A stretch of 64,000 nucleotides of DNA. It comes from JBCCXL01 sp039191605. GTDB taxonomy: Bacteria > Acidobacteriota > Thermoanaerobaculia > Multivoradales > JAHZIX01. A program made the translations under genes and the position numbers. The DNA is taken from assembly GCA_039191605.1 (NCBI GenBank), contig JBCCXL010000001.1:310001-374000 (forward strand). The letters run 5' to 3'. The notes below the pieces were generated by a model. That model had not been told where the DNA came from and searched no databases. It saw only the letters and a program-made list of their open reading frames with translations. Positions 34,879 through 44,429 of this stretch are shown here, in pieces; the first letter of the stretch is position 1, and every line of letters starts with the position of its first letter.

Positions 34879-36111
34879 ATGTCTTCCCCAGCCCCTCACC
34901 TCACCATCATCGGAGACTCCGGCGAGCATCACCAGCCCCGGCCGCTGGCGTCAGCAGAGGAGTGGACCCTCGAAGTCTCCGGACACGTTCGCTCCCCGCG
35001 CACCTTCACCCTGCAGGAGCTCCTCTCGCTGGTTCCACAGACCGTACGACTGCGACGGCCCGTCGAATGCGTCTCCGCCGGAAGGATCGCCCGCCGCTCC
35101 GACGGCGCGGAATTCGGCGGCGTTCCCTTTCAGGCCCTGGCGGACGCCGTTGGGGTGCTGGACTCACCGAGCCTCGAGCTCGGCCCCACCGTCGAATGGG
35201 TGAGCCGGGCCGGCGCCACCCTCGGCCCGCGCCGGATGCCCCACATCACCCACCTCGCCCTCGCCGACGCCCTGGATCCGGAGCATCAGCTGCTCCTCGC
35301 CACCGAGCTGGAAGGCCAGCCCCTGCCCTATCAGCACGGCGGCCCCCTGCGCCTGGTGGTGGGGCCCGGCCTCTTCTTCTACAAGAGCCTCAAATGGCTC
35401 GGCACCATTCGCTTCCTCGATCGCCCGCTGGAGGAATGCCGCGGCACCTGGGAAGAATACGCCGGGTACCACAACCGCGCTCGGGTGGCGAAGAACGAGC
35501 GCTTCGAGCCCCGCATGTTTCGCATCCTCGAAGTGGTGCAGGATGACGAAGGCTTCGACGAGGATCGCACCGGGCTGGTGGCGGAGGAAGACTGGGAGCG
35601 CACCTTCCAGCAGGCCTACGAAGCGAGAGACTTCAGCCGCCTCATCGCCGCCCATCTCCACAAAATGGTGAAGCTACCCAAGGACTTCACCGGCGGGCGC
35701 TTCACTCAGGGAAGCTACCGCTCCAAGATCCGAGGCACCAGCTTCGCCAGCGCCGATCTGCGGGGAGCCGATCTCAGCCACGGCAATTACTCTCTATCGA
35801 AGTTCACCAACGTCAAATTCGCCGACGACCCCGGGGACGCCCGGGAGACCCGCAGCGGTGAGTTCGCCCCCGCTTGCCTGGACGGCGCGGACTTCGAGGG
35901 CGCCTACTTCAACACCGCCTGCCTGATCGGCGTCTCCATGCGCGGCGCCTACCTCAACAACGCCACCTTCTTTGCCCCCAACAAGAGCGACCAGCCCACC
36001 CACAAGGTGAGAGGGCTCGACGTTCGAGGCGCACAACGACTCGACCCGGGCACCGCTCGTTGGCTTGCGGCCAACGACGCCCGGGTCGATGAAGAGTCCT
36101 TGACGGACTGA
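34879..36111 (+). CDS. Molybdopterin-dependent oxidoreductase domain fused to pentapeptide repeats
   Basis: A 410-residue protein. The ATG at 34879 is chosen because GGAG lies five bases upstream; a GTG at 34873 is also in frame. Residues about 28-180 form a sulfite oxidase/YedY-type molybdopterin domain: WTLEVSGHVRSPRTFTLQEL, RRPVECVSAGR (Cys being the usual molybdenum ligand), FGGVPFQAL, PYQHGGPLRLVV and KSLKWLGTIRF. Residues about 265-385 hold pentapeptide repeats (GTSFASADLRGADLSHG, ACLDGADFEGAYFN, GVSMRGAYLNNATF), a right-handed beta-helix. No Tat or Sec signal is visible, unlike YedY. It lies 77 bp after the kinase giant, possibly in one transcript. The electron partner and substrate are unknown. 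Confidence 0.82.
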   Translation: MSSPAPHLTIIGDSGEHHQPRPLASAEEWTLEVSGHVRSPRTFTLQELLSLVPQTVRLRRPVECVSAGRIARRSDGAEFGGVPFQALADAVGVLDSPSLELGPTVEWVSRAGATLGPRRMPHITHLALADALDPEHQLLLATELEGQPLPYQHGGPLRLVVGPGLFFYKSLKWLGTIRFLDRPLEECRGTWEEYAGYHNRARVAKNERFEPRMFRILEVVQDDEGFDEDRTGLVAEEDWERTFQQAYEARDFSRLIAAHLHKMVKLPKDFTGGRFTQGSYRSKIRGTSFASADLRGADLSHGNYSLSKFTNVKFADDPGDARETRSGEFAPACLDGADFEGAYFNTACLIGVSMRGAYLNNATFFAPNKSDQPTHKVRGLDVRGAQRLDPGTARWLAANDARVDEESLTD

Positions 36112-36151
36112 TCGCCCGCACAGGAGGCGATCGCAGGAATCAGGGCGGGCT

Positions 36152-37279
36152 TTAGCCGGCGACCTGCTCCCAGGGGAAGATGTCGCGGCCGTAGTGGCCG
36201 TACGCGGCGCTGTCCTGATACTTCCAGCCGTTGGGCGTGAACAGGCCGAGGCTCTCAATGATGAAGCCCGGGGACAGATCCGGGAAGGTCTTGCGCACCC
36301 AGGCGGAGACGTCGGCGCCGCTCTCGGTGATGGCGGAGACCATCTCCGGCTGGTGCTTGCCGATGCCGTAGGAGATTTGCACCGTGCACTCCTTGGCGCC
36401 CTCCACCTGCCGCGCCACCACCGTCTTGGCGATGTGCCGCGCCATGTAGGCGGCGGAACGATCTACCTTGGTGGCGTCCTTGCCGGAGTAGGCGCCGCCG
36501 CCCACCGCCACTCGGGGGCCGTAGGCGTCCACCACGATCTTGCGGCCCACCACGCCGGCGTCGCCGGTGGGGCCACCAATAACGAAGCGGCCGGTGCCGT
36601 TGATGGTCACCAGATCCCGGGAGACGTCTCCCACCGAAGGGATCACGGCCTTCTCGAAGACCCCCTTCTGGATTTCCTCGTCGGAAACGCCATCGTCGTG
36701 CTGCGCCGCCACGATCACGCTGGAGACCTTGCCGCTGGCGTCCAGGGTCACCTGGCTCTTGCAGTCAGAGCGCACCCAGGGCAGCTCCTTGGACTCCCGC
36801 AGGGTGTGGAGAGTGCGCACGATGTCGCGCGCCATGCGCCATTCCTCCGGCACCATCTGGTCGTTCTCGTCGGTGGCATAGCCCACCATGATGCCCTGAT
36901 CGCCGGCACCACCGTGATCGGTGCCGCTTCCGGCGCCGTGAGCGATATCCGCCGACTGGCCGCGGATGTGGTCCACCACCGTGAGGGTTTCCGCATCCGT
37001 ACCGTAGCCGATGCCCAGCCACACGCCGCGAGCCAGAGTCTCCACGTCGAGCTTCGCTCGCACCTCGGGAGAAGGCAGCTGCACCTCGCCGGTGACGATC
37101 AGCAGGTTGTCCTTCGCGAGGCATTCGATGGCGGTCCGCAGACGGGGCACGAAGTCGGGGTGCAACTCGCGGGTCAGCTCCAGCGCCCGGTCCAGGACGG
37201 CATCCGCTACCTGGTCACAGAATTTGTCGGGATGGCCTGCGGACACGTGCTCCGCAGTCCGGGCGATGCCTAGGCTCAT
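36152..37279 (-). CDS. metK: S-adenosylmethionine synthetase
   Basis: A 375-residue cytoplasmic enzyme making SAM from methionine and ATP. Signature motifs: EHVSAGHPDKFCDQVADAV at the N terminus, GAGDQGIMVGYA in the middle, GGGAYSGKDATKVDRSAAY near the C terminus, all intact. The ATG at 37279 follows GGAGG (about 37288-37292); the open frame extends to 37348 without conservation. The final residues of the preceding oxidoreductase/pentapeptide gene converge on it across 40 bp. No SAM riboswitch was recognised in its leader. Confidence 0.97.
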   Translation of the reverse strand: MSLGIARTAEHVSAGHPDKFCDQVADAVLDRALELTRELHPDFVPRLRTAIECLAKDNLLIVTGEVQLPSPEVRAKLDVETLARGVWLGIGYGTDAETLTVVDHIRGQSADIAHGAGSGTDHGGAGDQGIMVGYATDENDQMVPEEWRMARDIVRTLHTLRESKELPWVRSDCKSQVTLDASGKVSSVIVAAQHDDGVSDEEIQKGVFEKAVIPSVGDVSRDLVTINGTGRFVIGGPTGDAGVVGRKIVVDAYGPRVAVGGGAYSGKDATKVDRSAAYMARHIAKTVVARQVEGAKECTVQISYGIGKHQPEMVSAITESGADVSAWVRKTFPDLSPGFIIESLGLFTPNGWKYQDSAAYGHYGRDIFPWEQVAG

Positions 37280-37629
37280 GACTGAGATCCTCCGTCTTCG
37301 GGGAATGGCAACACGCTCCTCTGGAGATGGGAGCTTCGAGGCTCTCACCCTGACTCAATCATCCCGGGAGCGAAAAGATCAGCGTGCGGCTTCCTTCCAA
37401 GGCTGGCGAAGGCGCAGAGCCTCCCCAAAGCTAGCGGAAACCGCTATACGAAGGCGGGATGTTAGCACAGGGCTTGGGTCTCGCTGCGCTGGGCATCACG
37501 GCATTGCTGCAACTAGACGACTAACCAGACGGTGAGCGACCGCTGCCCCCTTGCCGACCTCCTAGCGACCGGGCTGAGGGCTGTTCTTTATGCCCTGCAG
37601 TCCCGACTCGATTTCCTCTGCGCTCGCCG
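37280..37629. other. 350-bp gap upstream of metK
   Basis: It holds the metK leader and promoter region. A small perfect hairpin TAGCGG-AAA-CCGCTA (37432-37446) could end the anti-sigma-like transcript coming from the right. I saw no SAM-I, SAM-II or SAH riboswitch pattern and no ORF. Confidence 0.4.
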
Positions 37630-38760
37630 CTAGCCGCGACGATCGATAGAGGCGGTCGGGCCCGGAGAGTCCTCCGCTTCCGGCAAGTACCCGCGCCCTC
37701 CCCAGTCGGCGAGCACCCTCTCCGCCGCCGTGGTGACGTCCGAGAGAGAGATCGCCGGCTCCTTCAGCTCCCGGATGAGTCGGAGGAGCACTTCGAGGGC
37801 GGACTCCAGCTCCGCATCGATCTCGGCCCTCTCCAACGCCGACGACAGGCTCGCCTCACTTTCCAGGAAAGCACCCTGCTGTAGCGCCCGGTGATCCTCC
37901 GCGATCGACGCGATGCGCGCCGCCTGGGCAAAGCGGCCGGTATCGAAGTGCAGCTCCAGATCCTTACCCTGGGCCTCGAGGCTCTCGCGAACGGTGGCCT
38001 CCATCTCCTGCAGCGCTTCCGAGATCTTCTCGACCTTCTCTTCGCTCACCCCGTCGGCGATCTTCTCCTCCCCAAGCTCGTCGTAGCGGTCGAGCATCCA
38101 CTCCAAACGGCCGACCTCATCCGCCAGCTGCCTCGCAAAGCTCGCCGAGGTCTGCCAAGACACCTCGTCCCCGCGGCGAAGCGCCACCGCGAGGTCGAGA
38201 TGAGAAGCCCCCAGGCGGAAGGCCTGCTGCTCGACCTCCAGGTCGCTGAAGAGGGTCGAGGATTCCGGGGGCGAGCCGCCGCTGCGGTTCACGCTCCACA
38301 CCGGCTTCAGCCAGACCTCCTCCACCGCGTTGCCGAGCTCGTTGCCGAGACGAAGCTCGGCGCTGAGATCCTGTGCTGTTGGAGTCGCCGTGCTACTCCG
38401 CCACAGAAACGCGGCGACAAGGGCAATCGCTAGCGCCGCTGCGAGGAGTATCGGAAGGATGGAGAACCTTTCGCTCTTTTGTCTTGCGGCCTCACCTCCG
38501 TCGGGAGACGGAGCTTCATCCTCCCGCTGAGAAGAGAAGCGGTCACGCTGCTCCAGGAGTTGAGCCTGACTCCGCTCACGCTCCTCCCGCACCATCTCGA
38601 TCGTCTCCGCCAGCACCTCGGTATCAGCCGGCGAATCCACCACCTGCTCCAAAAGCTCCGAAAGCTCCGGCTCCTGGACTCGACCTTCAGCGATCGCCGC
38701 CATGGTCTCCAGGTCCACAGGCTGGGCGTCGCTGCGAGTCTTGCCGTTATCCGACACCAT
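37630..38760 (-). CDS. Membrane protein with anti-sigma-like N terminus, partner of the ECF-like sigma factor
   Basis: A 376-residue protein with one membrane helix at about residues 98-122 (FSILPILLAAALAIALVAAFLW). The cytoplasmic N terminus DLETMAAIAEGRVQEPELSELLEQVV followed by TEVLAETIEMVREE has the shape of an anti-sigma domain. The His and Cys zinc ligands normally found there are absent. The 250 exported residues are helical and acidic (RLEWMLDRYDELGEEKIADG, LQEMEATVRESLEAQGK) and match nothing known. Its ATG overlaps the end of the sigma gene by 14 bases, so the two are translationally coupled. Likely role, by inference: hold the sigma factor at the membrane until the exported part is cleaved or bound. 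Confidence 0.65.
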   Translation of the reverse strand: MVSDNGKTRSDAQPVDLETMAAIAEGRVQEPELSELLEQVVDSPADTEVLAETIEMVREERERSQAQLLEQRDRFSSQREDEAPSPDGGEAARQKSERFSILPILLAAALAIALVAAFLWRSSTATPTAQDLSAELRLGNELGNAVEEVWLKPVWSVNRSGGSPPESSTLFSDLEVEQQAFRLGASHLDLAVALRRGDEVSWQTSASFARQLADEVGRLEWMLDRYDELGEEKIADGVSEEKVEKISEALQEMEATVRESLEAQGKDLELHFDTGRFAQAARIASIAEDHRALQQGAFLESEASLSSALERAEIDAELESALEVLLRLIRELKEPAISLSDVTTAAERVLADWGGRGYLPEAEDSPGPTASIDRRG

Positions 38761-39622
38761 GGTCCAGCCTTTCTCGGCGCTGTGGGGACGGAGTCAGCAA
38801 CTCCGCATCACTCCCCTGCTCTCCCTCGGCATCGTAGGGCACCTCCAGCTGGAAGCCCTCCCAGGTCAGCAGGTCTTGTACGTTCTCAAAAGTCAGCCCC
38901 GCCAAATCGAGCTCTTTCTTCAAATCCTTCAGACAGCGCGTCACTCGTCGGTAGAGGGGCTTGCCTTCCAAACCGAGCTGACGAGCGATATTCACAACGG
39001 AGAGCCCTTCTTGAAGTTTCAGCCGGAGAATCAAGCGATCCTGCTTCGGCAGCTTACCCATCGCGCTGTTCAGAACCCTCTGGAGCTTAGACGCCTGAGC
39101 CCGACACTCCCGTTCCTTTGCGGCTCGCTCTGGCGAGACGACCGTGGCGTGAACAAACCCTGCTTTTTCTTCCTCCACTGAACGAGGGCGGGGACGCCGA
39201 TGGGGTAACTGACCCTCGATCTCATCGAGCTCCTCGACCGTTGCGCCCCACTTTTCCATCTCGAGGATCCTCGTCGCCTCGTCTCGAGTGTGGCCATCAC
39301 GCCGCAGCAGCTGCTCCAGACGAACCGCCAAGGGCCCGAGCCTCTTCGCCGCCGCCGAAGGGCGCCATTTGCCCCAGCGGCGAATGCGCTCATCGCGGAA
39401 CTCATTAGCGATCACCGCCGCGAGATACCCAGTCCAGGTGCTCTTGCCTGAATAGTTCCGGACGACGGCACCATCATCATCCAAGAGTTTGTGGATGATG
39501 TGCTGCCGAAAGTCCTCTCTATCTTCCTTCCCCCAACCATTCCGTCGACAAACCGAGCCCGCGAGCCGCTCGATGAGCGCGCGGTGCTCTTCCACAACAG
39601 ATGTCGGGTTCGAAGTATCCAT
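38747..39622 (-). CDS. ECF-like RNA polymerase sigma factor, divergent from the CHAT peptidase
   Basis: A 291-residue sigma-70-type protein. Region 2-like part: LIERLAGSVCRRNGWGKED, DFRQHIIHKLLDDDGAVVR, WTGYLAAVIANEFRDERIRR. Region 4: LPKQDRLILRLKLQEGLSVV, NIARQLGLEGKPLYRRVTR, CLKDLKKEL. Between them is a linker of about 75 residues, longer than usual, and the C terminus has about 45 extra residues. Base composition is about 65% G+C, like the chromosome. It is coupled to the membrane partner downstream and divergent from the CHAT-protease operon, 127 bp away. Probable targets are its own and the CHAT promoter. Confidence 0.82.
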   Translation of the reverse strand: MDTSNPTSVVEEHRALIERLAGSVCRRNGWGKEDREDFRQHIIHKLLDDDGAVVRNYSGKSTWTGYLAAVIANEFRDERIRRWGKWRPSAAAKRLGPLAVRLEQLLRRDGHTRDEATRILEMEKWGATVEELDEIEGQLPHRRPRPRSVEEEKAGFVHATVVSPERAAKERECRAQASKLQRVLNSAMGKLPKQDRLILRLKLQEGLSVVNIARQLGLEGKPLYRRVTRCLKDLKKELDLAGLTFENVQDLLTWEGFQLEVPYDAEGEQGSDAELLTPSPQRRERLDHGVG

Positions 39623-39749
39623 TCACTGGCTCTCTAGGACTATAGATGGAAGCTTCTGCAGAATTTTCTGATTCATTCCGTCTCAAAATGCAGTTCCGAG
39701 ACAACTAGTGTTCATACAACAAAAACATTCTCTAACACTTGGATCGCGA
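39623..39749. promoter_or_regulatory. Divergent regulatory region between the sigma factor and the CHAT peptidase
   Basis: This 127-bp AT-richer stretch must carry the promoters of both transcripts. GTCTC (39680-39684) and GAGAC (39698-39702) form a short inverted repeat near its centre. It could be paired ECF -10-like elements or an operator; the arms are only five bases, so chance is possible. Confidence 0.35.
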
Positions 39750-42700
39750 ATGAAAACTCGCCTCCTCCTTGGCCTGGGCGTCTTCCTGAGCTTTGTCCTC
39801 ATTCCAACGGACTGCGCAAAGCCACCTCGTTTGTGCCTGGCCCCCAGCCAGGCCGTCGCCGAGATCTATCGGCTCCTGCCCGATACAAGCCGCATCGTCC
39901 CCGGACGACTCAGTGGAGCCCCCTACCGCCCCTGCGCCGGCATCCCCCCGATTCCAGAGCTCCCCGGCGGCTACTGCGACGACCTTCCCAAACTCAGCAG
40001 CCAGCAGGGCCTCAAACTCCAGCGAGCCTTCCAGCAGGCCATCGCCAACGAGCTTGGGCAAGACGAAAACTGGGACGAGCCCCCCGCAATGGACGAGCTG
40101 CGGGAGATCCCTTATTTCGACGGCCTCGTCTCCCCTCGCCCCGAAAGCCGCGCCCACCGACTCCACGCCGAAGGTATCTGGAACCTCCTCGTCGCCCGCA
40201 AACCAAACCGCGCCGTTGAGCTTCTCGAACGAGCCGTCAACATAAGCCCCGAAGACCACGCCCTCCGAAACGACCTCGGCGTCGCCACCCTAGCCCGAGG
40301 TAGCGCCTTCGACGCCTGGAAAGCCCTCAGCCACTTCGACGCTCTCGTTGGCCGAGGCGCCGACTACCCCGACCTCACCGATGACCCGCCGCCTCTCGTT
40401 CTGCCTACAGAAGCCCCCCCTTTAGAGGCGCCAACCCAAACTCCCCGCCGTATTGTCTCGCCCGCCCTCGAACCCGTCGCTAAATGGAACCTTCAGCTCA
40501 CCGGGCTGAGCTTCTATGCCTTCGACTACTTTGCATCTGATGAAGGTCCCGTTCGGACTCGGACAGATTCCCCCTGGAAATTAGAGCAACTCAAGCGACC
40601 CCAGCTTCCGACGTTCTATCGGGACGAGTTTTTTGAGTTCGTGCGAAAGGAACTCAAGCGCTACCGGCGGACCGCTGGCACCAGCGCGGTAAACGCTAGC
40701 CAACAGCCAGCGGCGACACCTGCTCTCTTCCGAGGTATTCCGAAAGGAGCGCCTATCGGGACCTGGCTACGGGCTTTTATTGAAGAAGAGTTGTTGCTGC
40801 AATGGGCTGAGGCGGCCCAGCAGTCGGGCCCCCACGCAGCATTTAAGGCTCGACGAGCTCTCCAGGGTATTCAGCACCTTCTTAGTCTGCGCTCCGAAAC
40901 CTGGGCTCCTGATCTACGAGCAGCAGTAGCTCAACTCGGAACAGCTTCCGATAGTAAACACTCTGAACTAGCCGGGGTCTACCATCTTTATGCTCTGGCC
41001 TGCCGGAAAGCGACCAATGAAGGTCTTAGTCAAGCACAAGCCGACCTCCATCAGGCAGCGAATGAACTCCATTCCTCGTCTAGCCCGCTTGCTCGCAGGG
41101 CGAGAATTTTCGAGATCATGAATGTCAGAGACGCTCTGGAGGAGATGAAGGAGCTAGCACAACGGTCGGAAACAGCTGGCGAGCTATCCAGCGTCGCTTA
41201 CGCTCTATACAGCGTTGCTCTACTAAATACTATAGACAGCGAACTTGACACTAGTGCTGAATACTATGAGCGAGCTGGAGAAGCTGCCACAAAGGCTGGA
41301 GACTCTCTGCTGCTAGCTCGCCTCTACACAATGAGAGCCTCAAGGGCTTTGATTCTAGAAGACGTAGACATCTTCTTCTCATCTTGGACAAATGCTCTTC
41401 GCAGTTATCGACTATTCGGCAACGAGCGAGAGCTTGCAGGTGTACTCAATATACAAATCCAAAACCCTCTCGTTCACCCAACAATAGCCACTCCGAATCT
41501 GGCGCTGAGTGATGAGCAAGTTAGCTTAGCACGAGCAATTCCGGATATTGCTTACAAAGTCTACTCATGCCGTGCAGCAGCACTTCTGCATGCAAAGCTA
41601 GACAATGAGAGCACCGCCAGAAGTCTTATCGGACAGGCACTCGAAATCCTCGAAAGTAAACCAGAGTTCCAATTCTACACACTGAGCCGCGCCGACTTGC
41701 TTCTTGAACGTAGCGCCCTACGTGGACGCCTGGACCATAATGCTTGCATTCTTGACTTATCCCAGTCACTTACCCTTTACAAGGGTGCGAACTATCAGCT
41801 TCAACTCGCAAGGGTTCACTTTGAGCGGGCCCTTCGTTATCGAGCATTAGGCAATTCAGAACTGGCAACCGAAGACTTTGAACAGGCGTTTGAGCTCGCT
41901 GACCAGACGAGACGCAACGCTAGTGATCTCAGTATTCTGCGCAGAGCGTCGAACCTCCTTGAAGGAATCATCAACGCTTACGCTGATCATGTCTTTTATA
42001 GCCTAGAAAAAGTCGCTGACAGCATTGCAATAGCCGACCTCAGTCGCAACGTTGATATCCGTGACACCGCCTGCAAACGCCTCAAAGATTCGTGCGCCAG
42101 CGAGCCCCGCCCGAATATCAATTCACTACGGAGGCAGCTACCTAAAGACTCAGCATTCCTGATCACCTTACAACTACCAACGGGCCAACAATCATGTCTC
42201 TTGGGGGAGGGTATCGAAACTAACGAGAGATTTTACTGCAAAGAGATCACAGCAGGCCTCCAGCAGATCATAAACCTATCCAATCTCTTACTAAGCGACT
42301 CTCTTGAAAAAGAAACTGCCAACCATCTTGCCATGTGGCTTCATGACCAGCTGACAGGCAATCTTTTGACAAGACACTCCTACGAACATCTCTTTCTCTC
42401 GGTGCCGGCTGGTTTATATGGCATCCCATTCAATCTCCTTCAGAATAGAAACAAAGAAAGCTGGAGAAAGCGATTCATTTGGGGATTTGTCCCAAGTATT
42501 AGCCTTGGACTCGCCAAACGGCCTCAAGGCATCGACAAGGACACGCTTTTAATCATTGCTGACCCACCATCACCTAACCTACCAAGACTCCCAAAGGTAA
42601 CAGAACACCTTGGAGACCTGATCAAACAGTGCTCACCTTGTCTTATGCGGGAAGATTTAACGGAAGAGGCCATAATACACCTCAATCATCTTTCTGGGAT

Positions 42701-43121
42701 TTCTCAGTGGATCTACACAGGGCACGGAGATTGGCTGGCTCAATTACTAAACGGAGCCAGAGATCAAAAAATAAACCTTACCTCACTTCGAGACGTGATT
42801 CTTCTTGCTTGCTCTCCGTCAAACCAGCGACCAGAACACACCGAGCTACATGCTTATCTAAATGACCTATTCAAGCTTGGGGCTGAACGAGTATCCCTGT
42901 CAGAGACAGCCTTAAAGGATATTGACGCAGCAAATCTGCTACATACTTTTTCATCGAGAGCCCACGAATCAGCGAGGCTTAGTCATTCCCTACAGAGAGC
43001 AAATCAAAGCTTGACCGAATCGTCCGCCCTAGTTTCATGGGTAACTTATTACGCCACAATACCAAGCGATACAAATCCTCCTTCGATGACAGCTAACTTA
43101 GAATTTAATAACGCACCGTAA
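39750..43121 (+). CDS. Exported TPR-CHAT caspase-like cysteine peptidase
   Basis: A 1123-residue protein from the ATG at 39750 (GGA seven bases upstream); a GTG at 39708 would add 14 residues. The N terminus is a signal peptide (MKTRLLLGLGVFLSFVLIP). TPR-like helices appear near AVELLERAVNISPEDHALRND and again at YQLQLARVHFERALRY with ATEDFEQAFELADQ. The last 250 residues form a CHAT domain: LFLSVPAGLYGIPFNLL, DTLLIIADPPSPNLPRL, catalytic His in IYTGHGDW (His992) and catalytic Cys in VILLACSPS (Cys1021). CHAT peptidases are caspase relatives acting in bacterial stress, defence and cell death. G+C falls from about 68% at the 5' end to about 45% at the 3' end. First gene of a three-gene operon. 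Confidence 0.85.
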   Translation: MKTRLLLGLGVFLSFVLIPTDCAKPPRLCLAPSQAVAEIYRLLPDTSRIVPGRLSGAPYRPCAGIPPIPELPGGYCDDLPKLSSQQGLKLQRAFQQAIANELGQDENWDEPPAMDELREIPYFDGLVSPRPESRAHRLHAEGIWNLLVARKPNRAVELLERAVNISPEDHALRNDLGVATLARGSAFDAWKALSHFDALVGRGADYPDLTDDPPPLVLPTEAPPLEAPTQTPRRIVSPALEPVAKWNLQLTGLSFYAFDYFASDEGPVRTRTDSPWKLEQLKRPQLPTFYRDEFFEFVRKELKRYRRTAGTSAVNASQQPAATPALFRGIPKGAPIGTWLRAFIEEELLLQWAEAAQQSGPHAAFKARRALQGIQHLLSLRSETWAPDLRAAVAQLGTASDSKHSELAGVYHLYALACRKATNEGLSQAQADLHQAANELHSSSSPLARRARIFEIMNVRDALEEMKELAQRSETAGELSSVAYALYSVALLNTIDSELDTSAEYYERAGEAATKAGDSLLLARLYTMRASRALILEDVDIFFSSWTNALRSYRLFGNERELAGVLNIQIQNPLVHPTIATPNLALSDEQVSLARAIPDIAYKVYSCRAAALLHAKLDNESTARSLIGQALEILESKPEFQFYTLSRADLLLERSALRGRLDHNACILDLSQSLTLYKGANYQLQLARVHFERALRYRALGNSELATEDFEQAFELADQTRRNASDLSILRRASNLLEGIINAYADHVFYSLEKVADSIAIADLSRNVDIRDTACKRLKDSCASEPRPNINSLRRQLPKDSAFLITLQLPTGQQSCLLGEGIETNERFYCKEITAGLQQIINLSNLLLSDSLEKETANHLAMWLHDQLTGNLLTRHSYEHLFLSVPAGLYGIPFNLLQNRNKESWRKRFIWGFVPSISLGLAKRPQGIDKDTLLIIADPPSPNLPRLPKVTEHLGDLIKQCSPCLMREDLTEEAIIHLNHLSGISQWIYTGHGDWLAQLLNGARDQKINLTSLRDVILLACSPSNQRPEHTELHAYLNDLFKLGAERVSLSETALKDIDAANLLHTFSSRAHESARLSHSLQRANQSLTESSALVSWVTYYATIPSDTNPPSMTANLEFNNAP

Positions 43122-43161
43122 TAACTACCTATATACCTCTAGAAAAAACCCGGAACTAGTC

Positions 43162-44415
43162 ATGGCAGATACTTCACAAGCCTTGCTGCGAATATTCTTC
43201 TACGGGATGATCGCATTTCAAGAAGGAGAGCAAGAGACAACGGCACTTATCCTAAACCCTAATTTTGCCCTTGAGCAAAAGAGTAAAGCCGACCCAAAGA
43301 AGGCCCCCAGCGAGAGGAACTGTCACACTCACGAGCCCCTATTAATAGCAGATAACGACTGCAAAGTATCGCCTACTAGCGGAGGCGGGGATTGCAATGT
43401 AATCGGGAGAACCCCGCCAGGCTTTGATGACCCATATGGCTCCCGGCTCGACTTAATAACCGATTTAAGGTCTCCTCCTGATGCGACATGCGGCCCGCTA
43501 CCTAGAGAGAAGGCCCTTATTCTATGGCCTGGCCCCACTTTCTCCACATCATCAAGCGTAGGCAATCTGAGCTTACCACCTGATCACCGACCAAGGTCGA
43601 AAGGCGACTTACACGACCATCGATGGATTCTACCGTTAATTGGTATCGACCGGCCCATTCAAACAGAAGCCTCTGTCTTTGCCTATATAAACCTCTCACT
43701 GAAAGGTCCATTAGATAAAGCAAAGCCTACTACTGCTACACATCTACAAGTCGCTAGCTGCGACAGCTTACCGTCAACATCCAATTCTGAAAAAACTAGA
43801 GATGTTAGCTTTAGGCGAGACCTAGAATTCCACCACCGGCAAGCCGTTGCGCAAATAGCGGTAGCGCATGGAATGGTTGACCTTACCAGCAACGCAGACT
43901 CACGCACTTCCTATCTACCGTTGTGTATACCTTGTACAAATAAGACGCCCAGCCGTCAACAAGATATTCACACAAGTACTCGCCCGGAGAGTCAAGACCG
44001 TTCGCTAATGATTCAACAAGAGCATAAAGCAGTACAAGAGAATGACGACCAATGGACCTGCATGAGAATATACCCCCAAAGCAAGCTGCTACAAGTCGAA
44101 AATCACAGACACACAAACATCATTGACCTCTTCATTATCAACCTCCCAAAAGTAAACGGATGCAAGGGCCTTAAGGTTAAACCTTATCACCACTACCATT
44201 TAACACTAAGAGCGCTAGGAATATCAAAAGCCGAAGCTGAGAGAATGAGAATTAACCGATCATGGCTATTCTGGCACGGCGACCTACGGAGAGACTTATA
44301 TCTAAACACTGGAATATGTCACCAGCCTCACCTTAGCAAATTCTATGCGACTGGCTCAAGTTTCCACCCACTAAACCCACACAGCCTTCCACTTTGCATG
44401 CCTATCCGTTACTAG
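43162..44415 (+). CDS. Unknown protein between the CHAT and trypsin-like peptidases
   Basis: A 417-residue protein with no signal peptide, membrane helix or recognised domain. It starts LLRIFFYGMIAFQEGEQETT, probably a beta hairpin, and is rich in His, Pro and Cys (NCHTHEPLLIADNDC, FHHRQAVAQIAVAHG, CIPCTNK, PYHHYHLTLRAL). Its length and central operon position, 40 bp after the CHAT gene and 14 bp before the trypsin-like gene, make it a likely structural partner, substrate or regulator of the peptidases. Composition is about 47% G+C, far below the rest of the window. I do not recognise it. Confidence 0.7.
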   Translation: MADTSQALLRIFFYGMIAFQEGEQETTALILNPNFALEQKSKADPKKAPSERNCHTHEPLLIADNDCKVSPTSGGGDCNVIGRTPPGFDDPYGSRLDLITDLRSPPDATCGPLPREKALILWPGPTFSTSSSVGNLSLPPDHRPRSKGDLHDHRWILPLIGIDRPIQTEASVFAYINLSLKGPLDKAKPTTATHLQVASCDSLPSTSNSEKTRDVSFRRDLEFHHRQAVAQIAVAHGMVDLTSNADSRTSYLPLCIPCTNKTPSRQQDIHTSTRPESQDRSLMIQQEHKAVQENDDQWTCMRIYPQSKLLQVENHRHTNIIDLFIINLPKVNGCKGLKVKPYHHYHLTLRALGISKAEAERMRINRSWLFWHGDLRRDLYLNTGICHQPHLSKFYATGSSFHPLNPHSLPLCMPIRY

Positions 44416-44429
44416 AGGGATGGTAAGTT

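Noticed and set aside
37280..37460. SAM riboswitch upstream of metK
   Set aside because: I compared the leader with SAM-I, SAM-II and SAH consensus elements from memory and found no matching core. A covariance-model search would settle it.
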